This document shows positions 33,950 to 44,589 of a DNA stretch of 64,000 nt, piece after piece. Numbering within the stretch: the first letter of the stretch is position 1; each line of letters starts with the position of its first letter. The notes beneath the pieces are model-generated. The model was not told the origin of the DNA, made no database searches, and worked only from the letters and a program-made list of their open reading frames with translations. The translations under genes were made by a program, and so were the position numbers. The stretch is from Physella acuta. Its lineage: Eukaryota > Mollusca > Gastropoda > Physidae. Where the stretch lies: contig NW_026732301.1 in assembly GCF_028476545.1 (NCBI RefSeq), positions 1-64,000 on the forward strand. The letters run 5' to 3'.

Positions 33950-35060
33950 TCTCAACAGCAGGAATAAATTCTGCTTCCAGCGAATCGTTAGGTTGAAGAT
34001 TTCATCTCAAGTCTTTAAAATATGTAAGACACATTGTAAAAGTATTTATTTTTCAATGGAATATATATTTTAAATAGACAACAAAGGCAGTCTTTAATAA
34101 TTTTTTTAATAAAAATCTTTACTATAAATTGTTTACGTTTATACTTGTAAAAGCATGTGTGTTTTTGATTCAATTTGTTTCCAATTTATTAAATGTACTT
34201 TCTTTGTTAATTAAATAGGTAATTACTTCCCCTACCAAAACTTTCGGAAGAAAAAAAACAATACAATACTAAGTTTGCTCAACAAAATAATAGTAAAGTA
34301 GACTTAATATAATCATTATTTTGTTTTGTAATTCGGTGCTAGGAATGTTACTAACATTTATACACATTAAAAATAAACTAAATAGAAAATATGTATGTAT
34401 GATATATAGTGGCTATGTTGGGAGCGGGTCAGATGTGGTTCAATATAAAGTTGTGTGTGAGTTCAATATGGCAGAGATTATGTTAATACAAACCTTAATC
34501 AGTTATTGAAACTGTCATTTAAAGCAGACAACACAATGGTCGGAGTAGTCGAGTGATTGAATGCAACATTTCACTTCTCGGCCAAAGATCAAAGTGATCT
34601 ATTTGTTATGGGTTCTGTACGGAGGTCTTAGCTGTGGCCTCAGTTTTTTCCTCACATTAGTCAGGTACCCATCTGAGCTGGGTGGACTCAGTTTTTTCCT
34701 CACATTAGTCAGGTATCCATCTGAGTTGGGTGGACTCAGTTTTTTCCTCACATTAGTCAGGTACCCATCTGAGCTGGGTGGACTCAGTTTTTTCCTCACA
34801 TTAGTCAGGTACCCATCTGAGCTGGGTGGACTTAGTTTTTTCCTCACATTAGTCAGGTACCCATCTGAGCTGGGTGGACTCAGTTTTTTCCTCACATTAG
34901 TCAGGTACCCATCTGAGCTGGGTGGACTTAGTTTTTTCCTCACATTAGTCAGGTACCCATCTGAGCTGGGTGGACTTAAGGACGTCCTAAAGATTCAACT
35001 CAGGGATCCGAACTCAAGACTTTTAGGTTAACAATTGTGAGATATAAAGGTGTATAGAAA
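33950..35060 (+). repeat. U2-like composite repeat, copy 5, with 48-bp satellite
   Basis: The longest composite copy, collinear with 10790-11510 on its left. The U2-like segment at about 34567-34610 ('cacttctcggcc', then 'aaagatcaaagtg') lacks the 'ttttggct' in between. The SINE-like part is expanded (34637-34976) and then continues 'acttaaggacgtcctaaag' and 'gggatccgaactcaag', the latter being a B-box-like word when read on the minus strand. Confidence 0.8.
34637..34976 (+). repeat. 48-bp satellite derived from a SINE-like segment, 7 units
   Basis: Seven 48-bp units with 'gggtggactcagttttttcc' and 'agtcaggtacccatctgagc'. It uses nearly the same source segment as the 47-bp satellite at 11511 but with different unit borders, so the expansions were independent. 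Open frames on both strands are repeat artefacts. Confidence 0.95.
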
Positions 35061-36690
35061 GCAATCATGTTTTTTTATTGTATGTCCCTATCATGTCATA
35101 TTCTATGTACACAGATTTCAAGCACTCAGCCAAGATTTATGGCTATTTCGTATATGTTTTGTACTATTACTTTGATATTTACTTATGTTATTATGTGTTT
35201 AGAATTGTGTACAAAGTATGATATGTAACTAGTTAAAACAATTCATCAATTACATTTTAACCTTATGATTATATTTTATTATCGAGTTTATTCCATAAGT
35301 GGTGAGGTGTAAACTGTTATGTAATACATGATCTGTATCTGATGTGTACGCCTCTGCTCTAAAATATTATGAGCGACAAGATTAGTCTGAGACTGTTCAA
35401 TTCTCACATAAGTGAATGAGAAATAGAATGCCTTCTAACTCAGTTGAAAAGAGCAGAGATAAGTTTTAACTAATGTTATGCTAACCGAAATATCGGTTTT
35501 TGTTTTACTTAAGTCAAGCTACTTGTATAGAAGGAGAGTGGAGAGGGGTGGGGTAGTTATATATGGTTATCAGGTGATTGCATGTTGTGTGTTGTGAATA
35601 TTGACCCGTGCTAAAACTCGACAAAACTATTAAAATGACTCAGCTGTTTACTCGACTACACAATGCATCTATATCATGACGTATCGAATCATCGTATAAA
35701 AAATGCACGATATTCACAATTCAAGATATATGAAACATATAGCACATCCAACACACGATATACCCATTCACGACATTTCCAAATGTAGATATACCAAACT
35801 TACATTATACAAAAGCCACGATATTTTCCTGATGTCATACAGTCAACAATTCTATTCACAAATTACTAGCAGCGTGTGAGTGTGTGTCGCTATTAAACTA
35901 CACTATTATTCATCTATGAGGTGTATTAGGTCTATAACATCATCCTCTACCCCGGGAAATTAAAAAAAAAAAAAAAAAAAAGCACAGGCTATCAACAAAT
36001 TATATAAGCAGTTGCCCGATTAACATTAGACTATGTTCAAATCTAGCGTCTGTATTACACATACAAATTCTGGCCTAGATCATGTCAAGTTCTAGCATGT
36101 TAAAATACAAAGCCAAACAATTAGCTAGGATGTATATAAATAAAGTTTATGATTCTACAACAGTGAAGTTTGTAAAAGAAACCCAAATGTGTAAGAATCA
36201 TGATATTGATTTAAATAGAACCTTGACACTTGATTAGCTATGTATTTTAATATGCTAGAACTTGAAATGATCTAGAAATAATATACAATGTATTGAAGAC
36301 GTATTGTAATCGTAAAAAAAACATTGAATGTGACGTCGTTTAAGGACAATACATTATACAACTTGTACGAGAAACAGAAACATTGAACACGAGAAACTAC
36401 ATGCCTCAATGAATAATAAGTACCGGACAATTTTATTCTTCCAATAGAATATAATACATAGTTAATCCCTTTATAAATATGATTGTAATGTGCACACTAC
36501 ATGTTTAGAATTATTGCAATCTACACAACACATTAATCGGATGAAAGTGTGGATCGGGGTGTAGGCGGGTGGGGGTATAGAATGTCATGGTCCTTGTTGA
36601 TGTTGTACATGGATGACCCGATCTTAACTGGTTATTTTCTTTTGTTTTTGTTTTTGGATCAGACATATAATTTACAGCGTCAGTTGGCCT
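35061..36690. other. About 1.6 kb of AT-rich sequence, no gene seen
   Basis: Has a poly-A tract at about 35962-35981. Near 36650-36690, 'gacatataatttacagcgtc' with a T-rich lead-in is a small piece of the same LINE 3' end seen at 36950. No supported gene. Confidence 0.4.
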
Positions 36691-36693
36691 TGC

Positions 36694-36696
<3 letters not shown>

Positions 36697-36772
<76 letters not shown>
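36697..36772. repeat. (TA)n microsatellite
   Basis: About 76 bp of TA at the left of the second copy of the 22349-type element. Confidence 0.95.
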
Positions 36773-36773
<1 letters not shown>

Positions 36774-37989
36774 TAACAAAAAATATGAACATGGTATATT
36801 CATTTCTGGCCAGATCGGGTTTGAGAAAAAAATGTGTTTGTTTTTTTCAATTAAAACTACAAATTACAAAAAAACATGTCATATGTGTGAGTGAATTAGT
36901 ATTTTTTTTTTTTTTTTTTCTTTTTTTTTCTTTTTTTTTTTTTTGCCTCAGACATGTAATTTACAGCGTCAGTTGTGTGTGTTCGCTTTAGTATTACAGT
37001 TTTCATCACCGGCTTGTGAGGACTGACACAGATTTACAATAGTAATATTTCTTTCTTACTTGTAGCCTACTTTCATTCATTTAAGATGGTTTACTTATAC
37101 ATAGATCTAATACAAAACGTCTAAATATAAAGAAAAAATAAAAATTAAAAACCAACCTGAAACTGAAAATGCAAATGTGTAATTAAATGATGATTCAAGG
37201 GATTTTTTTTCCATCAGCGTGGTGGGCTGAGGGGACGAGAAGGGGGGGAGAGGGTTGAATTTGTTTTTTTTTTTTAAAGTAGAGCTGAAATGAATTTGGG
37301 ATTACAGAGAATTAAAATGATACAAATTTTAAGCAATCGGAAAAGTTATGTTATTACAATGAGACACGTAAAAGCAAACACTCTTCCCTTTCAAACATCT
37401 ATATCTATACAGTCCTCAATTAGTTTTTTTTTTCCTTTTTTTTATTTTTTTTTTAATTATTATTAATTCAATTGTTTTAAACCTTTAAATCAGTAATAAT
37501 AATTTATTTGATAGATTTTACACAGCATCAAAGACATGAACATCAATTGCATATATAATAATCAAATGGAGAAAATAAAATGGCATAAGAACTAGACTAA
37601 AATAAGGTGTGCAAACTAGGTTTCTCTTGACTGCTTAGTTTACTGTGCTCTGTCCTTAGCTGAGGAGTCAAAAGTTCACATTGTAGACAGAAATAGAAAC
37701 CACCGTGGGAGAAGTGTCTCTGTAATACACATTACTGATCTATCATTCCAAAACTTTCCATGACATAAAATTGACCCTTGGCAAAGAGGGCACGCTACCT
37801 TGAAAAATCCGCCAGTCCGGTTGAGTGGAGGGAAGTGTGTGTGGGGGGGGAGGGTGAGGTGTGTATCTCTTTCTACCATTCAGGTTGTGCACCTTTAAAA
37901 ACCTGGGAAACAGAAGACTGTTCTAATGTTAAATTACTTGGGGGCTGATCGAGTGATGTTTTGCTTGAGACTGTCGATATTAATTATGC

Positions 37990-38130
37990 ATCTAATTTAT
38001 TTGCTTCTTCTTTAGTTCCAATTTTAGTTTCCTGTAAAAGTAGGATGTCAATATTGTGTTTATTTATTATGTTGTTTATATAATGTGTTTTGTCCCTAGC
38101 CCCCCTGATGTTCAATGTTGCCAGAGTTAG
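37990..38130 (-). pseudogene. LINE ORF2 endonuclease N-terminus (fragment)
   Basis: The minus strand reads 'LTLATLNIRGARDKTHYI' and then 'HNIDILLLQETKIGTK' before a stop. 'LN.RG....' and '.ILLLQETK' are the first two signature blocks of the apurinic-type endonuclease of LINE ORF2 (metal-binding Asn and Glu). The frame stops after about 45 codons, where the deletion junction with the 3' region lies. Confidence 0.75.
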
Positions 38131-38507
38131 CATGAATTATTTGGGGTTTTCTTCCGAACATCTGTTTCTGGAGGGCTGGATGGTGGTGGTCTTTTAATTC
38201 CAAACCTTCCAGCCGTTGGTTTGCTATCCCGTTGGGCCCTGGTCACGAACCTTTGAGGTGGCTTTACTGTAGGTAATTGATTTTTACTTGAACTGATTGC
38301 TTGACTATATGACAGTTGACCTGATACCTTTGATGTTGATATACTTTGTGAGCTTTTAATTTCCTTTAGCGGTTTCGTTATGTTTTCTGAACTTGAGTTA
38401 TCTTGAAGAATATTAGTTATTGTTTCGTCGACAGCCTCCAAATTTTCGTGATTCCCATCTTTTTGAGACCCGGTTATTATGGAATTCCTGGTTGCTATTG
38501 TCTCCAT
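38127..38507 (-). pseudogene. LINE ORF1-like C-terminal frame
   Basis: 126 codons starting METIATRNS, rich in Ser, Thr, Lys and Pro, with 'RFGIKRPPPSSPPETD' near the end. It has no cysteines in zinc-knuckle spacing. It ends next to the endonuclease start in another frame, which is the usual ORF1-ORF2 arrangement of L1/Tx1-like LINEs. In the element's present form it is the 5'-most coding piece. The product, if made, would be a partial ORF1 protein of unknown role. Confidence 0.55.
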
Positions 38508-39164
38508 GGCTTCGGCCTCTATGGTGGTTTCTGTGAGTGAATTAGTATGTTTGCTGTTTTATTTTATCACGGCCATAATATTTCTAAACTCAAAGCGATC
38601 AAAAGAATATAAAAAAACAAAACTCTGTATATGTAATGGTTTCTCGTTTTATGTTTATTTTTATGTATGTTTGTATGTATATTATTAATTTTAAATACAT
38701 TTCCTTTGTATACTATGTCATTCTTTAGAATGTATTTTAGAAAAAATGATTAAGAGAATTAATTGCTTTTTAATTGGTTTAATGCAAATCTATTTTAAAA
38801 AGAGCATAAGACCACATATATTTGGCTTTTTTAAAAAGGAAAACAAGTCATGGAAGTGGTTTAAACGTTTGCCTATCTTTCACAATGGTTTAAAAACAAA
38901 GGGAAAAAGAATAAACAAGAGCGTGGGATGGTGTCTACAAAATAAAAATAATCCAACCGCAGCTACAGTATTCTTTTAACAAAACAACCATCCAGTCAAA
39001 AATGAAAGAAAATATAGTTCCTTAACTAAAAAAAAATGATTATGGTCGTCTGTGGGCCCCTAAACGGCGTGCCCTCCCCCCCCTCCCCCCCGCGGGGGTT
39101 CGCGGCACTGTAGTTCCGCCCCTGAATGAAGGGATTAAAAAAAAAATAATAGTTTTGTTTTCCC

Positions 39165-39780
39165 CGCCTCAATAGTAATATTTCTTTCTTACTTGTAGCC
39201 TACTTTCATTAATTTAAGATGGTTTACTTATACATTGATCTAATTCAAAACGTCAAAATGTAAAAAAAAAAACAACTGAAAATGCAAATGTGTAATTCAA
39301 TGATGATCCAAGGGATTTTTTTTTTCCACCGGCGTGGTGGGCTGAGGGGGGGGTGGAATTTGGGTTATTAAGTAGAGCTGAAATACATTTGGGATTACAG
39401 AGAATTAAAATGATACAAATTTTAAGCAATCAGAAAAGTTATGTTATTACAATGAGACAAATCAAAGCAAACATTCTTCCCTTTCAAACATCTATATCGA
39501 TAAAGTCCTCAAACAATTTTTTTTAAAAATATTTTTATTAATTCAATTGTTTTAAACATTTAAATCAGTAATAAAAATGTGTTTTATAGTTATACACAGC
39601 ATCAAAGACATAAACATGTATTGCATGTATAATAATCAAAGGGATATCATATATAATAATCAAAGAGCCATATATATTGCGGACATAGAGAGAGACAGAG
39701 AGAGAGACTGAGAGAGAGACTGAGAGAGAAAGAGAGACTTTATTGCCTTTCTTTGAAATATGTGAAATACACATATATTG
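39165..39780 (-). mobile_element. 3' part of the LINE-derived element, copy 3 (partial)
   Basis: Matches 37050-37600 and 9670-10180: 'ttcttacttgtagcctac', 'gggattacagagaattaaaa', 'cccctttcaaacatctat'-like sequence. It begins right after the hAT-like element's end and fades out at an AGAG microsatellite (39685-39740). Confidence 0.65.
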
Positions 39781-41100
39781 CTTTCAAAATGTGTATTTAT
39801 CAAAAGATTTTAGCAACTAAACAAAATGTAATTAAACCATTTGTGTGAGATAAAATATAGGTTATATGCGTCATGCATTTGTGTGGTGTTGTGTATTGTT
39901 AAAGCTGCGAAAATCTCTGATATGAAATCCAAGTATCTGCCCTACATTCGTTCATGTTTCTTGGTTGGTAAAGATTGTCCGAAAGGTTTGTCTTAGAAGA
40001 TTTGGATGACCTCTTGTATTTGTTGGTTGCTGATGATTGTCCTAATGGTGTGCTCTCGAAGAATTGCGTGACCTCTTGTCTTGATGTCTTTTGTTTAACC
40101 CAAGTCAAGTCAATGAAATGAATGATTACAGAAGGAGATTACATGTTTATTGCGATCATTCTATTAGAACGTTGAATAGAGCGAGGAGTGTGCAAGTGAG
40201 TGACTGATAGTTGTTCTTCGTTACTAGAACAATATTCACACATTTTAAAAGCAACATTGAAAGTATAACATTAAACTCAGAATTATGTTTTTAGCGTTTA
40301 AAATTACGTGTAAAGTAATAATTTAAGTAACACAATCATTTATATTAGTTTGCTCCTGCATATTTTCTAGCTTACTATTTACATTAGTTTATTCGTGTTT
40401 TGTATAGACTTGGTCCATTTATTAAAAGGGACTGAGAAATATCAATATTTTATTGTGTAATACGGCCTGTGATACACCAAAGTCTAAATATGTTTTCCTT
40501 GTTTTTACTTTAATTTTTCTGTTATTATTGTTTCATCTCTAATTAATATTCTAGATAAACTTTTTTTTTAAATTATATTTTTTTTTAATTTTATTTTTTT
40601 TTTTTATTTTGTTTTTTTTTAATTATAGCATGCTATAGAAAAGTTCACCGGCCGGCTGAGAATGTTGTTAAATGGGCTTATTTTAATGTCTTTAAAAGGT
40701 GTAAACTAATTCAATAAAGTTGTGTATAATAGACGGAACAAAACATTACTAAAAACAAAGATACGCTCACCTAATTATTTCTAATTTTCTAACACAATGT
40801 TTTTTGTTCTTCCTGAACATATCCGGCTTAATTTTTTAATTAATGTTTATTTGTTTCAAATGTTACATAGCTATTGCTTTGAAATGTATTTTTATTGTTT
40901 CCCTTGTCATAATAAGAAGTTAAAATGGGAAGTAATTAGTAAACTGGATGTTAAAAAAAACCCAATAAACTTTTAAAAATATATTTTTAGCTCAAATTTG
41001 TATAACACTGTAAGAAAATATAACATCAACTAAAATATAATATGTTCATTAAATGAGTTTAAACATAGATTTGCGTTTGGGTAATATAGGGGTACATGTT
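39781..41100. other. AT-rich repeat-derived spacer, no gene
   Basis: About 39850-39930 ('ggtgttgtgtattgttaaag') matches 50490-50570 ('ggtgttgtgtattgttagaa'), and 40300-40560 matches 57790-58080 ('ttacattagtttattcgtgt'). It therefore belongs to dispersed repeats. T-rich runs are at 40560-40625. The 69-codon minus-strand frame at 39899-40108 is not kept in the other copy. Confidence 0.45.
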
Positions 41101-41102
41101 CT

Positions 41103-41345
41103 TTATATAACATGGAACTTACCGCTCCACAAATGTTTGACTTTCAAATCTAGCAATTTAATTTGAATCGAACCAGCATCAATTCCAAATAGCTCAAAGT
41201 TAATCTCATTTGTTTTTGTGTTGAAAGAATCTACTATGTACGTCAGAGTAATTGAATTTGTTTTAAATTGCTCAAATCTCTCAGTAAACCCATCCTTCAT
41301 TTTGTTTATAGCATTGCTGAAGTGATTCATGTTAATAGTAGCGTT
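41103..41345 (-). pseudogene. hAT transposase remnant B
   Basis: The minus strand reads 'FTERFEQFKTNS', 'NTKTNEINFELFGIDAGS' and 'IKLLDLKVKHLWSGKF', in the same order as remnant A at 7299-7634. It is only the segment before the dimerisation domain and has no visible ends. The LTR element at 41419 begins about 70 bp to the right. It belongs to the same SCAND3/GTF2IRD2-like hAT group as remnant A. Confidence 0.7.
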
Positions 41346-41418
41346 GGTTTTATCATATTTTTTTCAGATTTTTCGAAATAAAGTACTTTACCGCTTTGCG
41401 GGGCTTCAACATAGGCTG

Positions 41419-41807
41419 TGTTGGGTTCTTCTGTGTAGGGGTTTATATATAGCAACAGACCAATACAACGTATACAACAGTAGATAACACTAACACTCTA
41501 TAATAATAATATTAAGATATTTAATATATATACAGTAATAAAATAATAAAAGATCAAATGGGGTCTACAACATAAATATTAATACTCAACACCACGTTCC
41601 ACGTCCACAGCCACACTACAACTAACTGCTTCACACACTGGCACACGCTCTGACACCGTCACCTGACACACCTCACGTGAACACCTCTCGCTCCATGTAA
41701 ACACACTCAACCAAGAGATACAACTATACACCAAAGGGAGGGTACCTGTCGTTCCAGCACACAACACACACAGACACACAAGCAGGGGACATGTAAGGGA
41801 CGTAACA
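41419..41807 (-). repeat. 3' LTR of the Gypsy-like fossil
   Basis: Begins (plus strand) 'tgttgggttctt' and ends 'gggacgtaaca', so the minus-strand LTR has TG...CA ends with a short inverted repeat. 389 bp, matching 43981-44383 throughout. Confidence 0.92.
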
Positions 41808-41822
41808 TCCCTCCCCTCCACC
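41808..41822 (-). promoter_or_regulatory. Polypurine tract of the LTR element
   Basis: The plus strand 'tccctcccctccacc' gives a 15-base purine-rich run (one T) on the minus strand, directly before the 3' LTR. This is the expected position for plus-strand DNA priming in this element class. Confidence 0.75.
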
Positions 41823-41930
41823 TTTAGATCTCTTTTCCTTAAAGAGATCAAACATCTTTTGTTCCATTAGCCACTGTTGGTGCCCGAACTCGACTATTAG
41901 TCAGTCCTTAGGTTTTGACCGGTGGGGACA

Positions 41931-42050
41931 GCGTGTGGCTTGTATCCAGCCTGGACAGTTCGGTCCAGAGTGTGGCTTGTATCCAGCCTGGACAGTTCGG
42001 TCCAGAGTGTGGCTTGTATCCAGCTTGAACATTTCGGTCCTGATTGTGGA
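41931..42050. repeat. 37-bp tandem repeat inside the LTR element, 3 units
   Basis: Three units beginning 'gtgtggcttgtatccagcct', each followed by 'ggacagttcggtccaga' or a close variant. Internal to the element, near its polypurine-tract end. Confidence 0.85.
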
Positions 42051-42294
42051 CTATGGTTATTTCCGGACGGGCACCAAGCTCGTTGTCTGACTATCTCAAG
42101 TTATAAAGATACATGTGAGAAGCCACAATAAAAAAAATGATCTGCATAATCATTCTATACTGCATCAGTAATACCTTTCTCAACATTTCTCAATATAATC
42201 AAATCATAATGCCTCAATAGTAAATTCCTTAATATAATCATACTATACTCCAACAATAATACATTTCTCAATATCATATACACTAGTTGTCGTA

Positions 42295-42402
42295 AAACAC
42301 TCGTCTGCTACAAAGTTCTCAGTTCCCTTGATATGCTTCACATTACAGGCTAATTCCTGTAGTGCAAGGGCCCATCGGCAGATGCGTACGTCGCCATAGA
42401 TG
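42295..42402 (-). pseudogene. Ribonuclease H tail of a Gypsy-type Pol (fossil fragment)
   Basis: The minus strand reads 'RICRWALALQELACNVKHIK' and then 'GTENFVADECF'. 'RWaL.LQE' and 'kG..N.VAD' are the closing signature of Ty3/Gypsy ribonuclease H. It is the only recognisable part of Pol in the element and is what assigns it to Gypsy. Confidence 0.8.
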
Positions 42403-42597
42403 GTCATCTGTCTTTAGAAGGATCAAACTGAGTTCCCTTCTCGATAGCCATCAATTATCTCCAGCCCGTAATCATCATACACATCTTCTGAAAAAAAAAA
42501 CAACAAAGAAAAATTAACATTGATTAAATAAATTATCTTAACAAAAAACCTACCAAGGACCCTACCTTTGTAAGGATACGCCTCCCAATTTTGTGCT

Positions 42598-43958
42598 TTA
42601 CCTCACTCTCATATGTGAGTCTTTAAGCAGGGAAAAATTTCCTAACATATCACGCTGAGCTGTGGGACAAGCCCTTGATATGTGACCAACACCACCGCAG
42701 CAATAACACTTGAGATCATCTAACCGTCGATGTACATTTTCAATACGCCAGTTGCTCGCTCTGCTGGTCCTGTTGGGACAGTTTCGTTGTATGTGGCCTG
42801 GCTTTCTACAGCTATAACAGGCGCCTGTATCTATATCCATACTGCACTCTTTGGCAATATGACCTTGTTCATTGCATTTGTAGCACCGATAAGGTATTTT
42901 GTTGTTTCCATACTCCACAACAGCTCTTTTATCTGACCTATTTCTCCTAGTAAAACAGCTACTACTATTACTATGACAATCCCTGGCATAGTGGCCATGA
43001 CGTCCACATGTGAAACATTTACTAATCAGGCTGACCTTCCCAACACCATGCATAGGCTGTACACCAGCTAGTCATGCCTGCCGTTTACCTGTTTCGTTCC
43101 TGTCCCGTCTAGAGGTGGGGCAGACTCCCGCTATATGGTTAACTCCCACGCATGAGTAGCACTCAATTTCTTCCGTGGAAGGGCAAGTGTGGCGTCCTGG
43201 AGGTCGCGGTGTCGTGTTTTGCCAGGGTATCCTCTCTGCTGTTGAACTTGCAGCGACGTACGGAGGGGTTTGGTTTACTGGCCTCGTCACTCTAGCGTTT
43301 TGAGTGCTCTTATAGTTGTCAATAACTTTAAGATTATCTTCCACACTTACCTTAGCAGCACCATTCAGCCTCTCAAACAGATCACAAGTAACAACCGATT
43401 TTATCCGATCAACTATTAGGAGGTTCACCAAGTCCTCAAACGTTTCCTTTATTCCCGACTGCTGGACCCACGCTCTCAAAGCGGTTTCTGTGTTGACTGC
43501 GAAGCTTCTCATATCGTCGTGTGTTGGTACTAGCTAGTGGAATCTGACCCTATCCTTATTTTCGTTGATACCTGCATGCGCCATTAACTTTACCTTTACT
43601 GACTCGACGTCATGATGCAAGTTCAGTCCCATCTCAACGAGGAAAGTCTTCAGGTGTCCACTCATCTTGTCCGTCAGAAGGAGCGACCAGTCCTTGGGTC
43701 AATGCCTTATCTCTTGGCTTGACTCTCAAAGTGTCTCACGTACGCACCCAGGTCCTCATCTACCGTCATTGCCGCCACGTCCCTCAAGCGGGGTACAGGG
43801 TTACATACCTTTGCCACGACATCGCCCTTCGCATCTTCTACCCTCCTCAACTCTTCCTTTACCCACTCCGCCAAACTGTCATCGGTCAGCCCGATTAGCT
43901 TTCCCTCCTGCTTCAAGTCGCTTATTAACTGTCTTCTGGAACTCCTGGTAGTCGCCAT
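42598..43958 (-). pseudogene. Gag region of the Gypsy-like fossil, with five CCHC zinc knuckles
   Basis: A Gag-type region starting just after the primer-binding site (MATTRSSRRQ...). Its central part contains charged helical-looking segments and 'CYSCVGVNHIAGVC'. Its distal part has four more C-X2-C-X4-H-X4-C knuckles: CFTCGRHGHYARDC, CYKCNEQGHIAKEC, CYSCRKPGHIQRNC and CYCCGGVGHISRAC. CCHC knuckles bind nucleic acid in Gag. Most Gypsy Gags carry one or two, so five is unusual and recalls the host protein CNBP. The region is not one uninterrupted frame and is treated as a fossil. Confidence 0.82.
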
Positions 43959-43964
43959 GCTAAA

Positions 43965-43978
43965 CGGACGAGCCCCCA
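43965..43978 (-). promoter_or_regulatory. tRNA-Pro-like primer-binding site
   Basis: The minus strand reads TGGGGGCTCGTCCG two bases after the 5' LTR. From memory these 14 bases equal the start of the tRNA-Pro primer-binding site of gammaretroviruses. This sets the element's orientation and the inner LTR border. Confidence 0.8.
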
Positions 43979-43980
43979 AA

Positions 43981-44383
43981 TGTTGGGTTCTTCGGTCTAG
44001 GGGTATATAAATAGCAACAGACAAATACAACGTAACAACAGTAGATAACACTAACACTAACAATCTATAATAACAATAATAATAAGATATTTAATAATAC
44101 ATACAGTACTAAAATAATAAAAAGATCAAAAGGGTCAACAACATAAATACAATACTCAACACCACGTTCCACGTTCCACGTCCACAGCCACACTACAACT
44201 AACTGATTCACACACTAGCACACGCTCTGACACCCGTCGCCTGACACACCTCACGTGAACACCTCTCGCTCAATGTAAACACACTCAACCAAGAGATACA
44301 ACTATACACCAAAGGGAGGGTAGCTGTCGTTCCAGCACACAACACACACACACACAAGCAGGGGACATGTAAGGGACGTAACA
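43981..44383 (-). repeat. 5' LTR of the Gypsy-like fossil
   Basis: 403 bp, with the same ends as the 3' LTR. It contains 'gggtatataaatagcaac' near its plus-strand left end and the CA-rich 'gttccagcacacaacacaca' near its right. It has a short local duplication ('acgttccacgttccacg') compared with the other LTR. Confidence 0.92.
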
Positions 44384-44589
44384 GGCCGCATCAGTTCGGG
44401 GGCCAGTTTCTTCCATGCATCTCTTTGGGGTGGCGGACCCCTGACTCCGACTAAAGAAAGTTTATCCCACCGGAGCAAAATATAATTTATATAGAAATAT
44501 ATACACATTTCGAGTGCCCCCCCCCCCTGGAGAAAAAAAAAAATCTCAAAGAAACATTGTAGGGGCCGACAACACAATCGAAGTCCAAA
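44384..44589. other. Junction segment with C-run repeat end
   Basis: About 44510-44560 ('gagtgcccccccccccctgg' then an A-rich stretch and 'aagaaaca') resembles the C-run end of the 22349-type element. Outside the LTR element; no gene. Confidence 0.4.

Larger units (their letters stand above)
36903..38531 (-). mobile_element. LINE-derived element with 17-bp target duplication and deleted ORF2
   Basis: Flanked by the exact 17-bp duplication 'tgtgagtgaattagtat' (36886-36902 and 38532-38548). The minus strand ends in a T/A-rich tail (36903-36944 as T-runs), so the element reads from 38531 to 36903. Its 5' part holds an ORF1-like frame followed at once by the start of an APE-type endonuclease, after which the sequence jumps to a roughly 1-kb 3' region shared with 9560-10560. 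All of the reverse transcriptase is missing. This is a deletion derivative that was still retroposed, to judge by the clean duplication and tail. Confidence 0.85.
36690..39124. mobile_element. Second copy of the hAT-like element at 22349, split by a LINE derivative
   Basis: Matches the 22349-25212 element on both sides of the insertions: 'tctggccagatcgggtttga', 'ttcaattaaaac' on the left; 'gttttattttatc', 'ggcgtgccc', C-run and 'ctgtagttccgcccctg' on the right (ends 39124). The left terminus outside the (TA)n array is not recognisable. The internal hAT miniature element of the other copy is absent here. Confidence 0.75.
41419..44383 (-). mobile_element. Fossil Ty3/Gypsy-like LTR retrotransposon
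   Basis: A roughly 3-kb element read on the minus strand. Order: 5' LTR (43981-44383), primer-binding site resembling a tRNA-Pro site (43965-43978), Gag-type sequence with CCHC zinc knuckles, a short remnant of the end of Pol ribonuclease H, a polypurine tract (41808-41822), 3' LTR (41419-41807). The LTR ends are TG...CA. The flanks 'ggctg' and 'ggccg' suggest a 5-bp target duplication. Almost all of Pol is absent, so it is a broken, non-autonomous copy. The two LTRs differ by roughly 20 substitutions plus short indels by eye, so it is fairly young but not new. Confidence 0.9.

Noticed and set aside
34561-35031. 156-codon frame with a repeated 'FFLTLVRYPSELGG' peptide, and a mirror frame on the other strand
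   Set aside because: The 48-bp satellite period is a multiple of three, so the array is automatically open in several frames. The 47-bp sister array is not.
39899-40108. 69-codon minus-strand frame beginning MTWVKQKTSRQ
   Set aside because: Homologous repeat at 50490-50650 does not keep the frame.
41579-41851. 90-codon frame over the LTR and its neighbour at 44302-44601
   Set aside because: Falls in LTR sequence and is a by-product of its CA/GT-rich composition.
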